A stretch of 64,000 bases of DNA from Anabaena subtropica FACHB-260 (GTDB lineage: Bacteria > Cyanobacteriota > Cyanobacteriia > Cyanobacteriales > Nostocaceae). Positions 8,944-17,967 of the stretch are shown piece after piece (the first letter of the stretch is position 1; every line of letters begins with the position of its first letter). A program made the position numbers and the translations under genes. Location: assembly GCF_014697105.1 (NCBI RefSeq), contig NZ_JACJRF010000008.1:1-64000 (forward strand), in the 5' to 3' direction. Under the pieces are notes generated by a model, which had not been told where the DNA came from, made no database searches, and was given only the letters and a program-made list of their open reading frames with translations.

Positions 8944-9339
8944 ATGAAAAATGTGATGTTTGTTTGTCAACATAACTCCCGTCGTTCCCAAATGGCAGAA
9001 GGGTTTGCTCGCACTTTAGGAAATGGGAAAATTACTGTCACCAGTTCAGGTTTAGGTGTAAGTAAAGTTGATCCGATAGCGATTGAAGTCATGTCAGAAG
9101 TAGGGATTGATATTAGTCACCAAACTTCTAAGCCATTGGATAACTTTAATCCAGAAAATTATGACGCAGTAATTTCTTTATGTGGTTGCGGTGTTAATTT
9201 ACCAGAACCTTGGGTATTAAGAGAAATTTTTGAAGATTGGCAAATTGACAATCCAGAAAGACAGCCTATAGAAACCTTTCGCAATGTACGTGATCAAATC
9301 AAAGAAAGAGTCCTCCAGTTAATTGCATCCTTAAGCTAA
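8944..9339 (+). CDS. arsC: Arsenate reductase, low-molecular-weight phosphatase-related type
   Basis: A 131-residue arsenate reductase with the P-loop C8-QHNSR-R14-S near the N-terminus and two further cysteines, Cys80 and Cys82, in SLCGCG. This Cys8/80/82 arrangement is that of the Synechocystis ArsC, which has the LMW-PTP fold but uses glutathione and glutaredoxin. It reduces As(V) to As(III) for export by Acr3. It lies 119 bases after arsI and has an AAGGGTG ribosome-binding site; the hairpin between them suggests partly separate expression. It resembles Alr1105 of Anabaena PCC 7120, which in that genome also precedes a carotenoid oxygenase. Confidence 0.93.
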   Translation: MKNVMFVCQHNSRRSQMAEGFARTLGNGKITVTSSGLGVSKVDPIAIEVMSEVGIDISHQTSKPLDNFNPENYDAVISLCGCGVNLPEPWVLREIFEDWQIDNPERQPIETFRNVRDQIKERVLQLIASLS

Positions 9340-9408
9340 ATTCAAACTAATTCGATTTAAGTAGAACAGGGTAAATAATTAGAGGTTTGTAGTGTAACCC
9401 TATGGGGA

Positions 9409-9430
9409 AGCAAGCTACGCTCCGCGAACA
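9409..9430. repeat. GCAAGCTACG-type dispersed repeat
   Basis: The sequence AAGCAAGCTACGCTCCGCGA belongs to a family of short, partly palindromic repeats in this window. Related copies are near 4138, 12386, 13647, 14350, 27709 and 27830. Confidence 0.5.
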
Positions 9431-9598
9431 AAAAAGGACTAAAGTCCTTACTACGAAACCAATCCTATAATCTTTACATTGATTAACATAGTTTGTTTTT
9501 TCAACTCGTTCTATTTAGTTGAAATTCAACGTTCTAATTGGAGAGTAGGAAGTAGAGGAGATGAAAAGAATTATTCCCTCATCTCTCTGTATCTGTGA

Positions 9599-10984
9599 TT
9601 AAATTCTGCCAAAATTCAACTGTTCTTCAGAAACCCAAGCACCATGAAAACCATAAGGTACTCGTTGAGGAAGCAAAACTCGCGCCACAGGTTCACTATT
9701 TACATCTTGAGCATTAACCACAAATAACTCAGAACTTTCTTCAGCATGATCATAAACGTAAGTGACTAACCAGCCGTCATCTTCAGATTTTGCGCCAGGA
9801 CGTGCTACAAATACAGCTTCACCGCCATAGCGTCCCTGTCCATATTCATGGGTTTGAGATTTGCCATTGTGCAAATCGTATTTAATTATGCCATCGAACA
9901 AAGGTAAAAGACCTTTGCTCATTTTACCAGCATAACCATATTGAGTTGGTCGCCCTAAAAGGTTCTCGTTGACGCGGGGAAATTCAGCAGGGACATCATC
10001 AAGCATTTCCTCGTGTACTTGACCAGTGTTGAGGTTAAAACGCCAGCGATGTAAACGAGGAATATCTGCGTTAGAGTCGGAATTATTAGAGCCAAGAACT
10101 GTAGTGGAACTCATCCGACAAGCAATCAAGACTAATTCGTCTTGCTCTTCGTAGGCGTTGAGAGTATGAAAAATATAGCAAGAAGGAGTTTCAAACCAGC
10201 GAACATGACTATTGTCACCGTGACGGGGTACAATACCGAAGCGACTAGAGCGATCGCTCTCAAACATTAACGCACTTTCTCCTCGTTGCATTCTTTCTAC
10301 ACTAAAAGTCAACGGCAAATCCATAAAGATTGTATAGTTGGCGGTGATAGCAAAGTCGTGCATCATCACACCTGTCTGCAAATCTATAGGTACTGTCCGC
10401 ACCAGTTCCCCACCTGCTGACACTACACTATATTGTAGATATGGTGGTGCAAATGAGTAGCCGAAAAACATCATTTCACCTGTTACCGGATCTACTTTAG
10501 GATGGGCAGTGAAAGCAGAACTGAGCTTGTGATTGTATGTATGCTCACCAATAGTTGCTAACTCCGGAACCTGAATTGCATGGGGTGCGCCTCCTTCCCA
10601 TAGCGCCAATAGTTGCCCTGCGTGCCAAATCAGAGCAGTATTAGCAGTATTTTTACTAGGAAGTTCTGGTTGCGGTGCTTCCATAAGTCCACTCCAGACG
10701 GCTTTACCTGCTTCATGTTCGATTTGCCAGCCTTGAGTGCGGATGTAGCGATTGCAATAAGTGGCTTTACCGTTTCTAATTCTCACACCGTGTAACATCC
10801 CATCACCATCAAACCAGTGATATTGGCCGATGGGTGTCCATTGAGGATTCGGGCCATTACGGACAAACATCCCTGATAAATCAGGAGGAAGTTCTCCGAT
10901 AACTTTTAAGGTATCAGTAGTAATTTCTTCATGGACAGGGGCAAAATTGCCATCAAGATAGGGGTTAACGGCTGTTGTCGTCAT
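9599..10984 (-). CDS. Carotenoid oxygenase (carotenoid cleavage dioxygenase family)
   Basis: A 461-residue seven-bladed propeller enzyme of the carotenoid cleavage dioxygenase family. The four Fe(II)-binding histidines are about His161 (SSAFTAHPK), His209 (VMMHDFAIT), His273 (FHTLNAYEE) and His447 (YGFHGAWV). Such enzymes split carotenoids or apocarotenoids with oxygen to give aldehydes or ketones. It resembles the Anabaena All1106 enzyme next to arsC. It is transcribed towards arsC and separated from it by about 260 bases, so it is not part of the arsenic operon. The cleavage position cannot be told from sequence. Confidence 0.92.
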   Translation of the reverse strand: MTTTAVNPYLDGNFAPVHEEITTDTLKVIGELPPDLSGMFVRNGPNPQWTPIGQYHWFDGDGMLHGVRIRNGKATYCNRYIRTQGWQIEHEAGKAVWSGLMEAPQPELPSKNTANTALIWHAGQLLALWEGGAPHAIQVPELATIGEHTYNHKLSSAFTAHPKVDPVTGEMMFFGYSFAPPYLQYSVVSAGGELVRTVPIDLQTGVMMHDFAITANYTIFMDLPLTFSVERMQRGESALMFESDRSSRFGIVPRHGDNSHVRWFETPSCYIFHTLNAYEEQDELVLIACRMSSTTVLGSNNSDSNADIPRLHRWRFNLNTGQVHEEMLDDVPAEFPRVNENLLGRPTQYGYAGKMSKGLLPLFDGIIKYDLHNGKSQTHEYGQGRYGGEAVFVARPGAKSEDDGWLVTYVYDHAEESSELFVVNAQDVNSEPVARVLLPQRVPYGFHGAWVSEEQLNFGRI

Positions 10985-11329
10985 GGTATTGCATAAGAAA
11001 GCAAAAATCTATTACCATCTTAGCGATCGCTCTCACTGTACTTGGCAACACAGTAAGCACCCATAAACCCCAAAGCGCCCATATTTTTGCTTCAGGTACA
11101 GGTTTAAGGTTTTCTGGTTGAAGAACAATTAGCTAAACTGCTAACATCAGCACCACAATTTAACCTAATAGTTAGATTTTCCGTAGTATATTATCCTTGC
11201 TTAGTTCAAGCGATCGCTTACAGTAGGGTGTTGGTGAAGCCTTTCAGAGAGAAGCTCATTGCCAATTATCCCTCTTTAGTCCTTTCTGATGAGCAACATT
11301 CTGAAGTTCCAGTTGAGTGAGAATTAATT
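10985..11329. other. Intergenic region with a short open frame
   Basis: This holds the promoters of the carotenoid oxygenase (leftward) and the phosphatase (rightward). A plus-strand frame of about 69 codons (11115-11320) has a protein-like composition (e.g. LVKPFREKLIANYPSLVLSD) but no good start or ribosome-binding site. It could be a gene remnant. I do not call it a gene. Confidence 0.35.
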
Positions 11330-11968
11330 ATGAGCCTAAATCTTTATTTACTGCGTCACGGACAGACAGAATGCAGCCGTAACAATGCCTTTTGCGGTTC
11401 GATAGACTCAGAACTAACCCCAGAAGGTTTGGAAATGGCAAAAGCTTTTGCATCTATTTATAGTTCTCTTCCTTGGACAGCAATTTTTTCTAGTCCCATG
11501 CAGCGAACTATTGACACAGCCGAGCCTTTAAGTCAAGCGATAGGAATGAAACCAGAACTGCGGGATGGTTTAAAAGAAATTAATTACGGTAAATGGGAAG
11601 GAAAAACCCCAAAACAAATCAATTTAGAATACCATGATGATTATATTCGCTGGTCGGCTGACCCTGCGTGGTATGCACCCACAGATGGAGAGATGGCAAT
11701 TACAATTGCTTCTCGTGCGATGAAAGTAATCGAAGAAATTAAACATCTTTATACTAGTGGCAATGTTTTAGTGGTGTCTCACAAAGCCACAATTAGGATT
11801 ATTTTATGCAGTTTGTTAGGAATTGATGTTGGACGTTTTCGCTATCGTTTAGGATGTCCAGTTGCTTCTGTCAGCGTTGTAGAATTTACTTCTCACGGCC
11901 CTATTTTACAAGCTTTGGCAGACCGCACCCATTTAGATGAGCATTTACGAAATTTAGCAGGAAGTTGA
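11330..11968 (+). CDS. Histidine phosphatase family protein (phosphoglycerate mutase-like)
   Basis: A 212-residue member of the histidine phosphatase superfamily. The phospho-accepting histidine is in LLRHGQTE at residues 8-15, the second catalytic histidine is in VVSHKATIR, and the acid is Glu in LKEINYGKWEG. Relatives include cofactor-dependent phosphoglycerate mutase and cobalamin-pathway CobC phosphatases; the length and motif fit a small phosphatase better than a glycolytic mutase. The substrate is unknown. It is a single gene with over 300 bases free on each side. Confidence 0.8.
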   Translation: MSLNLYLLRHGQTECSRNNAFCGSIDSELTPEGLEMAKAFASIYSSLPWTAIFSSPMQRTIDTAEPLSQAIGMKPELRDGLKEINYGKWEGKTPKQINLEYHDDYIRWSADPAWYAPTDGEMAITIASRAMKVIEEIKHLYTSGNVLVVSHKATIRIILCSLLGIDVGRFRYRLGCPVASVSVVEFTSHGPILQALADRTHLDEHLRNLAGS

Positions 11969-12594
11969 AAGAGTCAATAATCAAAAACTAACTTTCTTAA
12001 TTACGAATTAATTATCTTTAGTATATTTGCAGAAAACGTTTACGCTAATTATAGCGATCGCAGCATCAAGAACTACCAAAGAGCCAATTATACTATTAAG
12101 TAAAAAAGCACTATCAGAGTTTTGAGTGTATTCTTTAATTTTGCCTTGTAAACCCTAAAAAACTGGTTTTAAGCTGTAGGGGTTGGTGAAGCAAATAAAA
12201 CATTTGTGATGTAGCTACTCATGAAAGTTAGTGATCAAGACCATTAAGAGAAAATCACAGCGTTTAAATTAAAGCAATCCCCTAAAAGAAAGAGAATTTT
12301 AGGCTTTTATTTAAGTAAGTAGGTGAGAATAACAAATAAATCAGAGGATGTTAACTAATGTAAAAAATAAATTTGGCTCGTAGTATTCACATAGCGCCTC
12401 GTAGAGAAGGCTAACCTACAGGAATACTGCGCGAATAGCCATTAAATTGGGGCTTTAGCTCTACTAAAAACTTTAATTAGTAATACTGCTTTACTTGTAA
12501 ACATTTCATTGTTTTGAAATTCCAGCAAAATATATTTAGTAGTAGATTAAACTGAAACAAGGCAGTTCCCCCCAAAATCCCAGGGTGAATTTAT
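11969..12594. other. Long gap before era
   Basis: AT-rich sequence without a credible gene. At about 12382-12430, GTAGTATTC pairs with GAATACTGC around a CGCCTCGTAGAGAAGGC core, a hairpin of the dispersed repeat type. A HIP1 octamer is near 12055. Confidence 0.4.
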
Positions 12595-13617
12595 GTGGGT
12601 TATGTGTCTGACGAAAAAATTAACTTATCCCAGCTAGAAAGTATGACGGCGGAACTAAAAGTGGCTAGTATTGATAATCACATCTCCTCTGTCTCAGGCG
12701 AAGTATCAATCCCCCAAGCTCCACCTGAATTTAAATCGGGTTTCATTGGCATTATTGGCCGTCCTAATGTCGGTAAATCTACTTTGATGAATGAATTAGT
12801 AGGACAAAAAATTGCTATCACATCACCAGTAGCACAAACAACGCGTAATCGTTTAAGAGGAATTGTTACTACGCCAGAAGCGCAGTTAATCTTCGTAGAT
12901 ACACCAGGGATTCACAAACCCCATCATCAATTAGGTGAAGTGCTGGTGAAAAATGCCAAAATCGCTATTGAGTCAGTAGATGTAGTGTTGTTTGTTGTTG
13001 ATGGTACAGTAGCTTGTGGTGCGGGCGATCGCTTTATTGCCGATTTATTGACTCACAGCCAAACTCCCGTAATTTTGGGTATCAATAAAGTTGACCAACA
13101 ACCGCCAAATTTCCAGGCTATAGATGATAGCTACCAGCAGTTGGCAGGTGCTTATCAATGGCCGATAGTAAAATTCTCAGCTAAGACTGGCGCAGAATTG
13201 CCCCAACTCCAAAAATTACTAGTAGAACATTTAGATGATGGGCCGTACTATTATCCCCCAGACTTGGTAACAGACCAGCCAGAAAGGTTTATTATGGGGG
13301 AATTGATACGTGAACAGATTTTGCTATTGACTCGTGAAGAAGTACCCCATTCAGTAGCGATCGCTATTGATTTAGTAGAAGAAACACCAAGTATTACCCG
13401 CGTCCTCGCTACAATTCACGTTGAGCGTGATTCCCAAAAAGGAATTCTCATCGGTAAAGGCGGCTCAATGCTCAAATCAATCGGTAGTGCAGCCCGCGAA
13501 CAAATTCAAAAGCTAATTGCTGGTAAAGTCTACTTAGAACTATTCGTCAAAGTCCAACCAAAATGGCGACACTCTCGCGTGAGACTATCAGAGTTAGGCT
13601 ATCGGGTGGAAGAATAG
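12595..13617 (+). CDS. era: GTPase Era, ribosome assembly factor
   Basis: Era binds the 3' end of 16S rRNA and acts in 30S subunit maturation. The GTPase motifs are G1 GRPNVGKS (about 55-62), G3 DTPGIH and G4 NKVD, followed by a C-terminal KH RNA-binding domain with GKGGSMLKSIG. It is a little longer than most Era proteins because of a 45-residue N-terminal extension. The GTG at 12595 has AGGGTGA six bases upstream; the ATG at 12643 (MTAELK) is the alternative and would give about 324 residues. Family assignment is secure, the start is not. Confidence 0.95.
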   Translation: MGYVSDEKINLSQLESMTAELKVASIDNHISSVSGEVSIPQAPPEFKSGFIGIIGRPNVGKSTLMNELVGQKIAITSPVAQTTRNRLRGIVTTPEAQLIFVDTPGIHKPHHQLGEVLVKNAKIAIESVDVVLFVVDGTVACGAGDRFIADLLTHSQTPVILGINKVDQQPPNFQAIDDSYQQLAGAYQWPIVKFSAKTGAELPQLQKLLVEHLDDGPYYYPPDLVTDQPERFIMGELIREQILLLTREEVPHSVAIAIDLVEETPSITRVLATIHVERDSQKGILIGKGGSMLKSIGSAAREQIQKLIAGKVYLELFVKVQPKWRHSRVRLSELGYRVEE

Positions 13618-13715
13618 AAATAATTCGTAATTCCGAATAGCCTGGGGCAAGCTACGCTAACGTAATTCGTAATTAAAAGATTAATTACGAATTATTTTTG
13701 CTATCCGTATACTAG

Positions 13716-13829
13716 TAGCGTGGCTGGACTAATTTAGTATCGCTGAATCTCCCGAAGTTCTGAGTGGAGGAAACCTTCGCATCTGCTGTTGATACTGCAA
13801 TCTACCTGCGTCAGATTTTCAGCCAGCTA
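13716..13829 (+). ncRNA. Candidate structured RNA with three nested stems
   Basis: Outer stem: TAGCGTGGCTG (13716-13726) with CAGCCAGCTA (13820-13829), one bulge. Middle stem: TAGTATC (13735-13741) with GATACTG (13791-13797). Inner stem: CGAAG (13753-13757) with CTTCG (13775-13779), whose loop holds GTGGAGGAAAC. The stretch is richer in G+C than its flanks. It matches no riboswitch or small RNA that I know, and I see no terminator right after it. The strand is a guess. Confidence 0.35.
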
Positions 13830-14220
13830 AGTTAAAGTTTCATAACAGCCGCGATCGCTTTTTTCAGCAAACTTAATGCACAATTAACTTAATATTCCAT
13901 TGTCGTCGGACTACTCATTAAATCATCTCATCACGGAAAAACCACCACCAAACATGAAAAAGGTTTATTCCCTCACTTCCTACTACCCACTCCTCATTTT
14001 TAGCTCCTAAGTTCCGTTTTATAGTACTTTCACTAGTCGTGTGCTGGACATTTACGGCAAATTTAAGTTAAAGTTGTAATGAGTTTGTTTTAGATTAAGG
14101 TGTGACGAGACAAGCTATCAAAAAGCCAAAAAAATATTACCTCAAACTGTGACTACCGCAGCAGACGAAAGCAACAACACAGTTAAAGGTAAGACATTGT
14201 TATATAACGCGAACGATGTG

Positions 14221-14286
14221 TAACTTTCTCTCAAACCTAACCCCCAACCCCTTTCCGATTAGGGAAGGGGAGCAAGACTCAAAGCC
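14221..14286. repeat. Dispersed repeat, first copy
   Basis: A stretch containing CTCTCAAACCTAACCCCCAA and, after a short spacer, GGGAAGGGGAGCAAGACTCA. The same elements occur on the opposite strand at 61822-61890. It has an internal inverted repeat (CCCCTTTCCGATTAGGGAAGGGG), as in miniature palindromic elements. Confidence 0.6.
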
Positions 14287-14491
14287 TCTCTTCCCTTGCC
14301 TAAAGGCAGGGTGATGCCAGCAGAGAGAAGTACCCTGTGATTAGGCTTAAGCCTTCGTAGAAAAGCAAGCTATAGAGAGAGAGGGATTTTCAGAATAAGT
14401 CGTACACCGCGTTATGTATAAACTCACATATATAAAACAGCCATAACCATAAAACTGGGAAAATTCCCTAATAGTAAATAAACTTAAAATT

Positions 14492-14944
14492 ATGGAACAA
14501 CAAGCAATATCTACAAAACCAATTCGTTCTCTAGAAGATGCACTTGAGAGGTGTCAAGTGTTAGGTATGCGCGTTAGTCGCCAGCGCCGCTTTATTCTAG
14601 AACTGCTGTGGCAAGCAAATGAACACCTTTCTGCTAGAGAAATTTACGATCGCCTCAACCAGCAAGGTAAAGACATTGGTCATACATCTGTATATCAAAA
14701 TTTAGAAGCATTATCAAGTCAAGGCATCATCGAAAGTATTGAACGTTGTGATGGGCGTTTATATGGCAATATCAGTGACTCTCACAGTCATGTCCACAGT
14801 TTAGATACTAACCAAATTCTAGATGTTCATATTCAACTACCAGAAGATTTGCTCAAAGAAGTTGAACAAAGAACAGGAATAAAAATTACAGATTACAGCA
14901 TCAACTTTTATGGGTATCGCCATCCTCAAGATAATAACCAATGA
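14492..14944 (+). CDS. furC: Fur family transcriptional regulator (FurC/PerR-like)
   Basis: A 150-residue Fur-family repressor: a winged-helix N-terminal domain with GHTSVYQNLEALSSQGII as recognition helix, then a short dimerisation domain with a His-rich segment (SDSHSHVHSL). It lacks the CxxC pairs that hold structural zinc in many Fur proteins. It most resembles the FurC (PerR-like) paralogue of Anabaena, which takes part in the oxidative-stress response and control of other fur genes. It is a lone gene in a repeat-rich gap. Assignment to FurC rather than FurA or FurB is from memory of the sequences. Confidence 0.8.
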   Translation: MEQQAISTKPIRSLEDALERCQVLGMRVSRQRRFILELLWQANEHLSAREIYDRLNQQGKDIGHTSVYQNLEALSSQGIIESIERCDGRLYGNISDSHSHVHSLDTNQILDVHIQLPEDLLKEVEQRTGIKITDYSINFYGYRHPQDNNQ

Positions 14945-14999
14945 AGGTAGGGGTGTAGGGCAAGAATTTCTTACTCAGCACTCCCCACTCAAAACTCAC

Positions 15000-17879
15000 T
15001 TACTCACTTTTAGAAGCAAAAACTGTTTCATCATAAGTGTCGTTGTCTAAAAGCGTAGGCATAATTAGCTCACCTTCCAAGCTTTCAATCAAGCCGATAT
15101 CAAGAGTATTTCGATCCCAAATTTTAGTTTTCTCCGTGGAACTAAAGACACTAAGAGATGATTGCTTGGATAACAAAGTTTTTACTACTTGAAACTGTTC
15201 TACAGAGAATAATGCACCGTTGATTTTAGCAATTTCTCTGTCTGCTTCAGTGCAGATAACATCACATAAGCAAGCATTAGTGAGATTGGTTGTTTCCAGA
15301 TTTACACCAGTTAAATTTGCACCAGTCAAGTTAGCACCAGTTAAATTTACACCAGTCAAGTTAGCATTAGTTAAATTGGCGTTTACTAACATAGCGTCAG
15401 ATAAATCTGATTGTTCAAGATTTGCCCCATTTAACATAACTTGCGACAAAAATGCACCTGAGAGATTTATTTTAGACAAAGATTGGGACAAGATGCGCTT
15501 TATTAGAGTATTTTTAGCTAAAACCGATGCTTTCGCTAATAAAAGCCGCAATGTTTCTGGATAAAAATCGCTAACATTGGCAGGATTACCACAAGGGTAA
15601 AAAGAAATTTGGGTGTCTCGACAAATAGTAGCAAGCAATAAAAATATATTCACTCCCACATTTGTATTAACTTGCTCAACATTCACAGGATTTTGTAAGG
15701 TGTGAAAGTAGGGTAATACTTTGTGAGCAATCCCTTCATCTAACCAACGCCCTTGACACCAAGCACGCCAAAAAGATTCCAGACATTGTAATAGAGTTGG
15801 CTTTTGCTGAGTTTGTAAAGCAGCGATCGCTAATTCCTCAATTTCTTGTGTGATAATGCCATAACCTAGCAAATAGTAGAGATGTTGGGCAACACTGCTA
15901 GGATGATTGAATATGAATGTTTCTGTTCCGTAAACATCCTCTTGGTACTGCGTTAGCATTTGCAGTTGGGCAGCTAAAGCTTCAGCACAGAGATAATCCC
16001 CTAATTTTGGGTGAGAAAATTCTATTTGAATTGTCAATTGTTCTTTGTCAGTGGCTCGTGGTGAATGACTACTAACAAAAGAGCGAAAATAGAAAGCTGG
16101 TAGGGTGTTGGTATTTAATTCATCAGTCAGGGTGACTTGATGGCGATCGCTGTGTAAAATTTTCAGAGCGATCGCTTGCATTTTGTCGATATAATCTTGG
16201 GGATGGTAATCTGAGAGTAGACTGGCGATCGCTTCTTGTGTACGGTGGATATGAGCCGTTCCCGCCCGTAATAACATTGTCTTCATCCCCCCAGTCAAGG
16301 GATAACCCAGCAACCATAGTCTTAGGCGAGAGTGAATTTCCCAGTGAAGAGAAGCTCCAGTATTGTTTTGTAATATCTCATCATCTAATAATCCGTCTCG
16401 ATGTAGAATACCCAATAAATGCAGCATTAATGGCTGACGTACCAGATTAGAGAGTTCTGGTAAGTGAGATTTATTAGTAAATGATCCCGCCTGTTTTAAG
16501 AAGGTAAAAAAGTTTTGGGCAATAGGTAAAGAATGAACTAATGCCCATTGATGAAACCATTGCTTCAACTGATTAACTTCTAAAGGTTGAATAGTAATTC
16601 TTCGCCATAGCTGGGGTATTTCTGAAGTAAATTCCTCCACAGTTGTCCTGCGACCAGTCAACACAATTTTATGTTGTCCTTGAGACTGAAATTGCCATAA
16701 CTGTTGGAGAAAAATTGCCTTTGCCCTATTTCCCTGACGACAAGGAGGAAGTTCATCTAACCCATCCAGTAATAATACACAGCGAGGATGTGCTTCTTCC
16801 AAGCAAGTGGCTAAATTGGTATCACCATTAAATGTAAAACCAGAGTTGAGAGTTTCCAGCAAACTTTTTCCATACTTAATATCTCGCAGGCGAATCACCA
16901 CCGGCATCCAAGTCGGATAAAGTTTTAGTGCTACTTCCGCAGCCCAAATTTGACAGAAACTGGTTTTACCATAGCCAGGTTCAGACTCAATCACAGCAAT
17001 AGTTTCTAAATCAGTTAATTGTTTTTCCACCCATGTTTTTAAATCAACTGGCTTTCCACCATTAGGTTCTTCCGGTATACCAACTAAAGGAATATAAATA
17101 TCTTTTAACGCGAAATATTCCATCAGCAACGGTGTACTGAGCGTTTGGAGTAAACTAGCGCGATAATTTTCTCTATATAAATCAATAGTTGAGACATCTC
17201 CCAGAGTTCCCAAGCGGAAAAATTTTTGTAGTTGGGCTAAAGGTGCAGGATTCTGAGCAATAATTTTTAGCAGGTATCCTGGAAGAGCTTTGTCTAAACG
17301 CTGCGCCAACAATTTAGCTTCCAATTCCTCCGCACCATTGGCGACTAACCAAGCTTCAGTAGCATTGTTCATCTGTTGCACCAGTAATGAATCTGCTATA
17401 GAAGAAAGCGCTTGTTCGGCTTGAGTATCACTCAATTTACCAGGAGAGAGAGTTTTTAATAAACCTTGGAGTTGAGGAGCGAAAATAATTATTTGGGTTT
17501 GGGAGGGTATCCTGGCACGATTGAGCCAAGGTCTATGCAGGTGTTCTTCTTGGAGTAAAATTTGTTCTAACGCCAAAAGGTAAGCAATTTGAAATGTTAA
17601 CCAAGTACCTTCGTTACGTTTCAGAGCTTTTTTTTGACTGAGGCTACGGAGAAGATTTTCTGTCAATAAAGCAATCACAGAAATTTCTTGCTCAACCGTG
17701 CCTAATGGTAATTGCAATACTTCTGCTAAGGTACAAATATCCAACGGCATCAGGCTTTTAAGTTCCATATCCTGAACGATACGATAGGCAATACCTGCCA
17801 ATTGCCCAGAGGCAAAACTGTTAATGTGGCTGATTTCAATTTGGCGTTCTGTCAACCAATGCCGGATACTCAGATTCAT
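15000..17879 (-). CDS. NACHT domain NTPase with C-terminal pentapeptide repeats
   Basis: A 959-residue STAND-type protein. Residues 1-250 are helical with no domain I recognise. The NACHT NTPase follows: Walker A in ESEPGYGKTSF (about 298-308), Walker B in LLLDGLDELPP (about 369-379) and a sensor-like VLTGRRTT. A helical region comes next, and about 825-890 is a run of pentapeptide repeats (ANLTNANLTGVNLTGANLTG). Such proteins act as signalling switches, and some NACHT proteins act in phage defence; no effector nuclease or protease domain is seen here. It is divergent from the Ycf55-type gene, 88 bases away. Function unknown. Confidence 0.8.
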   Translation of the reverse strand: MNLSIRHWLTERQIEISHINSFASGQLAGIAYRIVQDMELKSLMPLDICTLAEVLQLPLGTVEQEISVIALLTENLLRSLSQKKALKRNEGTWLTFQIAYLLALEQILLQEEHLHRPWLNRARIPSQTQIIIFAPQLQGLLKTLSPGKLSDTQAEQALSSIADSLLVQQMNNATEAWLVANGAEELEAKLLAQRLDKALPGYLLKIIAQNPAPLAQLQKFFRLGTLGDVSTIDLYRENYRASLLQTLSTPLLMEYFALKDIYIPLVGIPEEPNGGKPVDLKTWVEKQLTDLETIAVIESEPGYGKTSFCQIWAAEVALKLYPTWMPVVIRLRDIKYGKSLLETLNSGFTFNGDTNLATCLEEAHPRCVLLLDGLDELPPCRQGNRAKAIFLQQLWQFQSQGQHKIVLTGRRTTVEEFTSEIPQLWRRITIQPLEVNQLKQWFHQWALVHSLPIAQNFFTFLKQAGSFTNKSHLPELSNLVRQPLMLHLLGILHRDGLLDDEILQNNTGASLHWEIHSRLRLWLLGYPLTGGMKTMLLRAGTAHIHRTQEAIASLLSDYHPQDYIDKMQAIALKILHSDRHQVTLTDELNTNTLPAFYFRSFVSSHSPRATDKEQLTIQIEFSHPKLGDYLCAEALAAQLQMLTQYQEDVYGTETFIFNHPSSVAQHLYYLLGYGIITQEIEELAIAALQTQQKPTLLQCLESFWRAWCQGRWLDEGIAHKVLPYFHTLQNPVNVEQVNTNVGVNIFLLLATICRDTQISFYPCGNPANVSDFYPETLRLLLAKASVLAKNTLIKRILSQSLSKINLSGAFLSQVMLNGANLEQSDLSDAMLVNANLTNANLTGVNLTGANLTGANLTGVNLETTNLTNACLCDVICTEADREIAKINGALFSVEQFQVVKTLLSKQSSLSVFSSTEKTKIWDRNTLDIGLIESLEGELIMPTLLDNDTYDETVFASKSE

Positions 17880-17950
17880 TTAATCACATAAATAGTTGAT
17901 GCTTATGGTAATTATCTTTCATTTATTAGTGGACGAAAACCGGTGACAAT

Positions 17951-17957
17951 AAGGAGG
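17951..17957 (+). promoter_or_regulatory. Strong ribosome-binding site that decides the start of the DUF3685 gene
   Basis: A perfect AAGGAGG lies ten bases before the TTG at 17968. It favours this TTG over the ATG at 18013. Confidence 0.65.
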
Positions 17958-17967
17958 GATTTTACTT

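Larger units (their letters stand above)
13618..14491. other. Long repeat-bearing gap between era and furC
   Basis: No gene seen. It contains a GCAAGCTACG-type repeat (about 13647-13670), a set of nested stems that may be a structured RNA (13716-13829, separate entry), and a dispersed repeat at about 14221-14286 that recurs inverted at about 61822-61890. The rest is AT-rich. Confidence 0.5.

Noticed and set aside
13716-13829. Known riboswitch (cobalamin, TPP, glutamine, SAM)
   Set aside because: None of the conserved core sequences of those classes is present, so I report it only as an unnamed structured candidate.
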